A program made the position numbers and the translations under genes. From the NCBI RefSeq assembly GCF_013141915.1, contig NZ_SROX01000022.1, positions 1 to 64,000 of the forward strand: DNA of 64,000 nt, in the 5' to 3' direction. Under the pieces are notes generated by a model. That model saw only the letters and a program-made list of their open reading frames with translations, had not been told where the DNA came from and did no database searches. Source of the stretch: Cupriavidus necator (GTDB taxonomy: Bacteria; Pseudomonadota; Gammaproteobacteria; Burkholderiales; Burkholderiaceae). Shown here piece after piece: positions 59,078 through 64,000 of this stretch. Positions within the stretch are counted from its first letter, which is position 1. Each line of letters opens with the position of its first letter.

Positions 59078-60376
59078 ATGCCTTCCCTGCAATCCGTCAT
59101 TTCCTGCTTGTCCGAGTACGATCCCACGGCACTGCCGGTGGACCACGCCAACCGCATCATCGGCGAGGTGGTCGAGCCGGTGCGCGGCATCGAGCAACTG
59201 CCGATCCGCAGTGCGCTGGACCGCGTGCTGGCCGAGGACATCGTCTCGACCATCGACGTGCCGGCCCATGACAACTCGGCAATGGACGGCTATGCCTTCC
59301 AGGGCGCGGCACTGGCCGCGGCGCAGACCACCACGGTCGAGCTCGAGGTGATCGGCAGCGCCATGGCCGGGGGCGCCGGCGCGCTGGCCCCTACCGCCGT
59401 GCAGACGGTGCGCATCATGACCGGCGCCGTGATGCCGGCGGGCTGCGATACCGTCGTGCCGCAGGAGTTCGTCGAGACCGTGGCCGACGGCGCGCGCATC
59501 CGCTTTGCCGCCGACTGCGTCCGCATCGGCGACAACCGGCGTTTGCGCGGCGAGGACCTGGCCCGCGGCCAGGCCGCGCTGCAGGCCGGGCGCATCCTGC
59601 AGCCGGCCGACCTGGGCCTGCTGGCATCGCTCGGCGTGGCCGAAGTGCGGGTGCGCAGGCGCCTGCGCGTGGCGTTTTTCTCCACCGGCGACGAGTTGCG
59701 CTCGATCGGCGAGCCGCTCGACCCCGGCTGCGTCTACGACTCCAACCGCTACACGCTGCACGGCATGCTGCGCCGGATGAACGTGGACCTGCTCGACATG
59801 GGCGTGGTGCGCGACCACCCCGATGCGCTCGAAGCCGCGTTCCGCACCGCGTGCGAAAGCGCCGACGCGGTCATCACCTCGGGCGGCGTCTCGGTCGGCG
59901 AGGCCGACTACACCAAGCAGATCATGGCGCGCCTGGGCGATGTCACGTTCTGGAAGATCGCCATGCGCCCGGGCCGGCCGATGGCATTCGGGCGCATCCA
60001 GGCCAATGGCGCGGACGCCCACTCGGCGCTGCTGTTCGGCCTGCCCGGCAATCCGGTGGCGGTGATGGTCACCTTCTACCATTTCGTACGCGCCGCGCTG
60101 CACCGGCAGATGGGCGCCAGCGTGCCGCCGCTGCCGCTGCTGCGCGTGCGCAGCGCGCAGGCCATCCGCAAGAAGCCGGGGCGCACCGAATACCAGCGCG
60201 GCATCCTGGCGCGCGCTGGCGACGGCGAGTGGGAAGTGCGCATCACCGGCCAGCAGGGCTCCGGCGTGCTGCGCTCCATGAGCGAGGCCAACTGCTTTAT
60301 CGTGCTCGGCCACGAGCAGGATTCGGTCAAGGCCGGCGACCCAGTCGAGGTGATGCTGTTCGACGGGCTGGTTTAA
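59078..60376 (+). CDS. moeA: Molybdopterin molybdenumtransferase MoeA
   Basis: The 432-residue enzyme inserts molybdate into adenylated molybdopterin. Visible stretches are VPAHDNSAMDGYAF in domain I/II, MTGAVMPAGCDTVVPQE, FFSTGDELRSIGEPLDPG and the MPT-binding ITSGGVSVGEADYTK, ending with domain IV (SGVLRSMSEANCFIVL). It completes a moaA-mobA-moeA operon. Confidence 0.96.
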   Translation: MPSLQSVISCLSEYDPTALPVDHANRIIGEVVEPVRGIEQLPIRSALDRVLAEDIVSTIDVPAHDNSAMDGYAFQGAALAAAQTTTVELEVIGSAMAGGAGALAPTAVQTVRIMTGAVMPAGCDTVVPQEFVETVADGARIRFAADCVRIGDNRRLRGEDLARGQAALQAGRILQPADLGLLASLGVAEVRVRRRLRVAFFSTGDELRSIGEPLDPGCVYDSNRYTLHGMLRRMNVDLLDMGVVRDHPDALEAAFRTACESADAVITSGGVSVGEADYTKQIMARLGDVTFWKIAMRPGRPMAFGRIQANGADAHSALLFGLPGNPVAVMVTFYHFVRAALHRQMGASVPPLPLLRVRSAQAIRKKPGRTEYQRGILARAGDGEWEVRITGQQGSGVLRSMSEANCFIVLGHEQDSVKAGDPVEVMLFDGLV

Positions 60377-60570
60377 CCCCGAGACGGCGGGTCCGCGCGC
60401 AACCATTCGCTACGCGGCGGTAGCAATGTGTCGTTTTTGTGCTGCACATTTGCCGTCGGCGCGCGGTTGTCGCGGGGCTTTCGGCGGCCCCGCGGCCGCC
60501 GGACTATGCTTGGCATCGGCCAATCGCTACACTTGGCGCACGATTCAGAAACATTCGAGTATCCCCCGTC

Positions 60571-60852
60571 ATGAATCAGGAGATCGCGTACCTCCACCCC
60601 GTCAAGACCGCCCGCGCGCTGGTGCTGGTCTACTTGTGCTTCTCGCTGCCGATCGTGTCGCTGGGCCTGTTCGTCACCTTCGTCCGCTATGGTGACCTGC
60701 CGGCCATCACCGTCTTCAGCGCGATCATCCTCAATGCGCTGATCGGCTTCGGCCTGCTGTGGCTGGCCTGCAAGGCCTACAACTGGGTGGCCGCCCGCTT
60801 CGGCGGGATCGAAGTCCACGTGCGCGAGCTGTCCCCCGAAGAAGACCGCTGA
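60571..60852 (+). CDS. Small two-helix membrane protein, unknown
   Basis: The 93-residue protein has two hydrophobic helices at about 17-39 (VLVYLCFSLPIVSLGLFV) and 47-70 (ITVFSAIILNALIGFGLLWL), with short cytoplasmic ends; the tail is EVHVRELSPEEDR. ATG 60571 is chosen because the open frame upstream is not hydrophobic or conserved. No family is recognised. It follows moeA by 194 bases holding no other feature, and converges with rmuC. Confidence 0.6.
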   Translation: MNQEIAYLHPVKTARALVLVYLCFSLPIVSLGLFVTFVRYGDLPAITVFSAIILNALIGFGLLWLACKAYNWVAARFGGIEVHVRELSPEEDR

Positions 60853-60930
60853 ACGGCGCCGGTCAGTCCCGGCCGGGCGCCAAGCCGGCCGCCCTTCCCG
60901 CTTCTCTTGGATACCTGTCTTGCCGCATGG

Positions 60931-62421
60931 TCAAGACTGGCTGTTTTCCGTGCTTTCCGGTTCGCCGTCCACCGGCGTTTCGAGACCAAGGCCAAGCAAC
61001 TGCTGCGCGGCCTCGCCCGGCAGGGCTTCCACCGTGCGCAGCTTGCGCGCCATCTGTCGCGTACGCACTTCCGCCTGTTCGATATTGCGCGCCGCACGCT
61101 CGAGCGTATCGCGGGTCTTGGCCAGCACGTCGCCGAACTTGCCGAATTCGGTCTTGACCGCACCCAGCACTTCCCACACTTCGCTCGAACGCTTTTCCAG
61201 CGCCAGGGTGCGAAAACCCATCTGCAGGCTGTTCAGCAGCGCGGTCAGCGTGGTCGGCCCGGCCACGGTCACGCGGTAGTCGCGCTGCAGCTGGTCGGTC
61301 AGGCCGGGACGGCGCAACACTTCGGCGTAGAGGCCTTCGGTGGGCAGAAACAGGATGGCAAAATCCGTGGTCTGCGGCGGCGCCAGATATTTTTCCGCGA
61401 CGGTCTGGGCCTCGCGCCGCAGCGCCCCTTCCAGTTCGCGGCCGAACGCCAGCACACCGTCCGGATCGCCCCGCTCTTGCGCGTCCACCAGGCGCTCGTA
61501 CTGTTCCTTGGGAAACTTGGCGTCGACCGGCAGCCAGACCGGCGCGTTGTCCCCACCCGCGGCCTTGCCGGGCAGGCGGATGGCAAACTCCACCCGCGCG
61601 CCCGAGTTGCGCACGGTCTCGACGTTCTTGCCGTACTGCTCCGGCGTCAGCATCTGCTCCAGCAGCATTTCCAGCTGCACCTCGCCCCAGGTGCCGCGCG
61701 ACTTCACGTTGGTCAGCACCTTTTTCAGGTCGCCCACGCCCTGCGCCAGCACCTGCATTTCGCCCAGGCCGCGATGCACCTGCTCCAGGCGGTCCGACAC
61801 CAGCCGGAACGATTCGCCCAGGCGCTGCTCGAGCGTTGCGTGCAGCTTTTCATCGACGGTGCGGCGCATTTCCTCGAGCTTGGCGGCGTTGTTGGCCTCG
61901 ATGTCTTGCAGCTTTTTCTCCAGCGTGGCACGGACTTCGGCCAGGCGCCGCTCGTTGGCTTCGGACATTTGCGCCAGTTGCTGCTGCAACCCGTCGCCGA
62001 AGCGGCGCAGCGTGCCACCCTGCTCGTCGCGCGCCTGCTGCGCTTGCAGCATCAGCTGCTGGCGCACCTGCTCGAGCTGCTGCGTGTTGCTCTCGGTCAG
62101 CTTGGCCAGCTGCTGCGCGAAGGTGTCGATCTGGTTGTTCTGCAGCGTGGCGATGCCGGTCAGCTGCGACGACAGCGCCTGCTGGAAGCGCAGCATCTGC
62201 TGTGCCGATTCGCCGCGGCTGCCGCGCGCGGCCTCGGCCACCTCGGTGCGCACCTCGCGCTCCAGCCGCTCCAGGCCACGCGCGTGGTCCACCCGCATCT
62301 CGTCCAGTTGCCGCGCCATGCCGGCGCCAGATGAGGCGGCCTGCTGGCGCAGCAACAGGATGAGCAGCAGGACCACCGCGAGCAGCGCCACGGCCAGCGT
62401 CAGGAGCGGAATCAGGTTCAT
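60931..62421 (-). CDS. rmuC: DNA recombination protein RmuC
   Basis: The 496-residue protein has an N-terminal membrane helix (about 4-24), a long coiled coil rich in Glu/Gln/Leu (about 40-220) and the RmuC nuclease-like domain (about 230-420) with RGTWGEVQLEMLLEQML, VWLPVDAKFPKEQYERL and FAILFLPTEGLYAEVL. RmuC limits inversions at short inverted repeats. It is close to a 2-hydroxyacid dehydrogenase gene upstream (37 bases). Confidence 0.93.
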   Translation of the reverse strand: MNLIPLLTLAVALLAVVLLLILLLRQQAASSGAGMARQLDEMRVDHARGLERLEREVRTEVAEAARGSRGESAQQMLRFQQALSSQLTGIATLQNNQIDTFAQQLAKLTESNTQQLEQVRQQLMLQAQQARDEQGGTLRRFGDGLQQQLAQMSEANERRLAEVRATLEKKLQDIEANNAAKLEEMRRTVDEKLHATLEQRLGESFRLVSDRLEQVHRGLGEMQVLAQGVGDLKKVLTNVKSRGTWGEVQLEMLLEQMLTPEQYGKNVETVRNSGARVEFAIRLPGKAAGGDNAPVWLPVDAKFPKEQYERLVDAQERGDPDGVLAFGRELEGALRREAQTVAEKYLAPPQTTDFAILFLPTEGLYAEVLRRPGLTDQLQRDYRVTVAGPTTLTALLNSLQMGFRTLALEKRSSEVWEVLGAVKTEFGKFGDVLAKTRDTLERAARNIEQAEVRTRQMARKLRTVEALPGEAAQQLLGLGLETPVDGEPESTENSQS

Positions 62422-62458
62422 GCGAGAGACATGCGGTTGACGAAGCGCTGCGCCCGGC

Positions 62459-63454
62459 TCAGCGGCGATGCGGCATCACTTCAGGATTGATCACGGTCGG
62501 CGGATGGCCGGCCTGCGGCCCCAGGTCGAGGGCCGCAATCAGGTTGTCGGCGGCCAGCATGGCCATGGCGCGGCGGGTCTTCTCGGACGCGCTGGCGATA
62601 TGCGGCGTCAGCACGACGTTGGGCACGGTCAAAAGGTCCGGGTGAACCGAGGGCTCGCCCTCGAACACATCCAGCCCGGCGCCGAAGATGCGCTTGTCGC
62701 GCAGCGCCTGCGCCAGCGCGGCGTCGTCGACGATGCCGCCGCGTGCCAGGTTCACCAGCGTCGCGGTCGGCTTCATCAGCGCCAGCTCGGCGGCGCCGAT
62801 GGCGTGGTGGCTTTGCGGGCCATAGGGCAGCACCAGCAGCAGGTGGTCGGACTGGCGCAGCAGGTCTTCCTTGCTGACGTAGCGGGCGTTGAGCGCGCGC
62901 TCGGTGTCGGCCGGCAGCTGGCTGCGGTTGTGGTACAGCACGTTCATGCCAAACCCACCCGCACGGCGCGCCAGCGCCTGGCCGATGCGGCCCATGCCCA
63001 GGATGCCGAGCGTGCTGCCGTACAGGTCCATGCCGACCAGCATGTCGTAGCTCCAGCGCTGCCACTTGCCGGCGCGCAGGTAGTGCTCGGCCTCGGTGAC
63101 GCGGCGCGCGGTCGCCATCAGCAGGGCCCAGCCAAAGTCGGCGGTGGTTTCCGTCAGCACGTCCGGCGTATTGGTGGCGACGATGCCCGCGGCCGTCAGC
63201 GCCGGCAAATCCAGGTTGTTGTAGCCGACTGCCATGTTGCACACCGCGCGCAGCGACGGCAGCCCGGCAATGACATTGCCGTCGATGCGGTCGGCGGCGT
63301 TGGCCAGCACGCCGGCCTTGCCCGCCAGCCGCGCCTGCAGCGCCGCGGCGTCGAGCACCGCGTCCTGCTGGTTGTCGTCGACATCGAAATACTGCGCCAG
63401 GTGCGCGATGACTTCGGGATAGATGGCGCGGGTGACCAGGACGGACGGCTTCAT
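62459..63454 (-). CDS. D-2-hydroxyacid dehydrogenase, glyoxylate/hydroxypyruvate reductase type
   Basis: The 331-residue protein shows the NAD(P) motif LGILGMGRIGQALARRAGGF followed by LYHNR, where Asn-Arg instead of Asp suggests NADPH preference. Catalytic residues are Arg in NLARGGIVDD, Glu in DVFEGEPSVH and His in TPHIASAS. The GRHPR/GhrB group reduces glyoxylate, hydroxypyruvate or 2-ketogluconate. It lies 4 bases from the antiporter gene upstream, so the two are probably co-transcribed. The exact substrate is uncertain. Confidence 0.9.
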   Translation of the reverse strand: MKPSVLVTRAIYPEVIAHLAQYFDVDDNQQDAVLDAAALQARLAGKAGVLANAADRIDGNVIAGLPSLRAVCNMAVGYNNLDLPALTAAGIVATNTPDVLTETTADFGWALLMATARRVTEAEHYLRAGKWQRWSYDMLVGMDLYGSTLGILGMGRIGQALARRAGGFGMNVLYHNRSQLPADTERALNARYVSKEDLLRQSDHLLLVLPYGPQSHHAIGAAELALMKPTATLVNLARGGIVDDAALAQALRDKRIFGAGLDVFEGEPSVHPDLLTVPNVVLTPHIASASEKTRRAMAMLAADNLIAALDLGPQAGHPPTVINPEVMPHRR

Positions 63455-63458
63455 GGCA

Positions 63459-64000
63459 TCAGATATGGAAGAAGAGGAAGGTCATGATGACGAACAGCGG
63501 CACCAGGAAAATGCCGGAGTACAGCATGTAGCCGAAAAAGCTCGGCATGCGCACGCCCCGGTTCTCGGCAATGGCCTTGACCATCAGGTTGGGGGCATTG
63601 CCAATATAGGTGTTGGCGCCCATGAACACTGCCCCGGCCGAAATCGCCGCCAGGGTCGAGGCATCGCGCGTCATCAGCGTGGCGGCGTCGCCACCGGCGG
63701 TATTGAAAAACACCAGGTAGGTCGGCGCGTTGTCCAGAAACGACGACAGCACGCCCGTCGCCCAGAAATACATGCCGTCGACCGGCTGGCCGTTGGCGTC
63801 GCTGACTGCGCGGATCACTCCCGAAAAGGCCCCGTCAGTACCCGCCTTCAGCATGGCGATGACCGGGATGATGGTCAGGAAGATGCCGGCGAACAGCTTG
63901 CCGACCTCGAGAATCGGCTCCCAGTTGAATTCATTGCCCACGCGCGCCGCACGCGGCGTGGCCAGCAGCGACACCAGCGCCACCACCACCAGCAGGCCGT
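63459..64000 (-). CDS. Sodium:proton antiporter-like membrane protein, 3' part
   Basis: The window ends inside this gene; about 180 C-terminal residues are visible and the frame stays open to base 64000. At least four hydrophobic helices are seen, with FAGIFLTIIPVIAMLKAG, VLSSFLDNAPTYLVFF and GAVFMGANTYIGNAPNLMVKAIAE. The motifs SSFLDNAPTY and GANTYIGNAPN are the paired Asp/Asn signatures of NhaD-type and related ion-transporter superfamily members. A GTG at 63989 is internal, not the start. It likely exports Na+ or moves a carboxylate. Confidence 0.8.
   Translation of the reverse strand, partial: GLLVVVALVSLLATPRAARVGNEFNWEPILEVGKLFAGIFLTIIPVIAMLKAGTDGAFSGVIRAVSDANGQPVDGMYFWATGVLSSFLDNAPTYLVFFNTAGGDAATLMTRDASTLAAISAGAVFMGANTYIGNAPNLMVKAIAENRGVRMPSFFGYMLYSGIFLVPLFVIMTFLFFHI

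Overview
The window looks like a stretch of the main chromosome of a betaproteobacterium of the family Burkholderiaceae, most probably Cupriavidus (or a close relative such as Ralstonia). This rests on the very high G+C codon use, on recognisable protein sequences, and on gene order: rpoE-rseA-mucB-mucD-lepA-lepB-rnc-era-recO-pdxJ-acpS-nagZ, fabF-acpP-fabG-fabD-fabH-plsX-rpmF-yceD, and tonB-exbB-exbD with hemP. The genus is an inference from memory of these families, not the result of a search.

Layout. Bases 1-2638 are the integrase end of a prophage or integrative element inserted at the 3' end of a tRNA-Ser(GGA) gene; its other end lies left of the window. Bases 2.8-7 kb hold acsA and a sodium:solute symporter, probably acetate uptake and activation. 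Bases 7.3-13.9 kb hold a DMT exporter, a YqhA-type membrane protein, class I fumarase, glutamate racemase and a double AAA+ ATPase of unknown role. Bases 14.2-17.1 kb are an iron/heme block with two Fur-box candidates: a 21-residue membrane peptide, tonB-exbB-exbD, and hemP followed by an unexplained hairpin-rich tract. Bases 17.1-22.3 kb carry a GlcG/HbpS protein, two small exported proteins of unknown role, tRNA-Leu, a YeiH transporter with a divergent LysR regulator, and a CPA2 antiporter. Bases 22.6-26 kb are uvrC-pgsA-tRNA-Gly-tRNA-Gly-tRNA-Cys, an order shared with E. coli. Bases 26.1-28.1 kb are earP-efp, the arginine-rhamnosylation route for elongation factor P.

Bases 28-41 kb form a long run of minus-strand genes: the envelope-stress sigma factor with its anti-sigma factors and MucD, then LepA, signal peptidase, RNase III, Era, RecO, PdxJ, AcpS and NagZ, with several start/stop overlaps. 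Bases 41-48.3 kb are the fatty-acid and phospholipid initiation cluster with rpmF and yceD, split by a strong hairpin between rpmF and plsX. Bases 48.5-53.2 kb hold Maf, an RsmI-like methylase, SppA, a Rieske protein, a HAD phosphatase and RluC. RNase E (54-57 kb) is preceded by a leader of almost 800 bases containing several hairpins. moaA-mobA-moeA (molybdenum cofactor) follow, then a small membrane protein, RmuC, a 2-hydroxyacid dehydrogenase and the 3' part of an ion antiporter cut by the window end.

Apart from the prophage end, the window is mostly conserved core genome. I see no CRISPR array, no defence island and no complete novel multi-gene system. The most interesting unexplained items are the 21-residue ORF in the Fur-controlled ton locus, the exported 12-residue-repeat protein, the hairpin tract after hemP, the structured rne leader and the double AAA+ protein.
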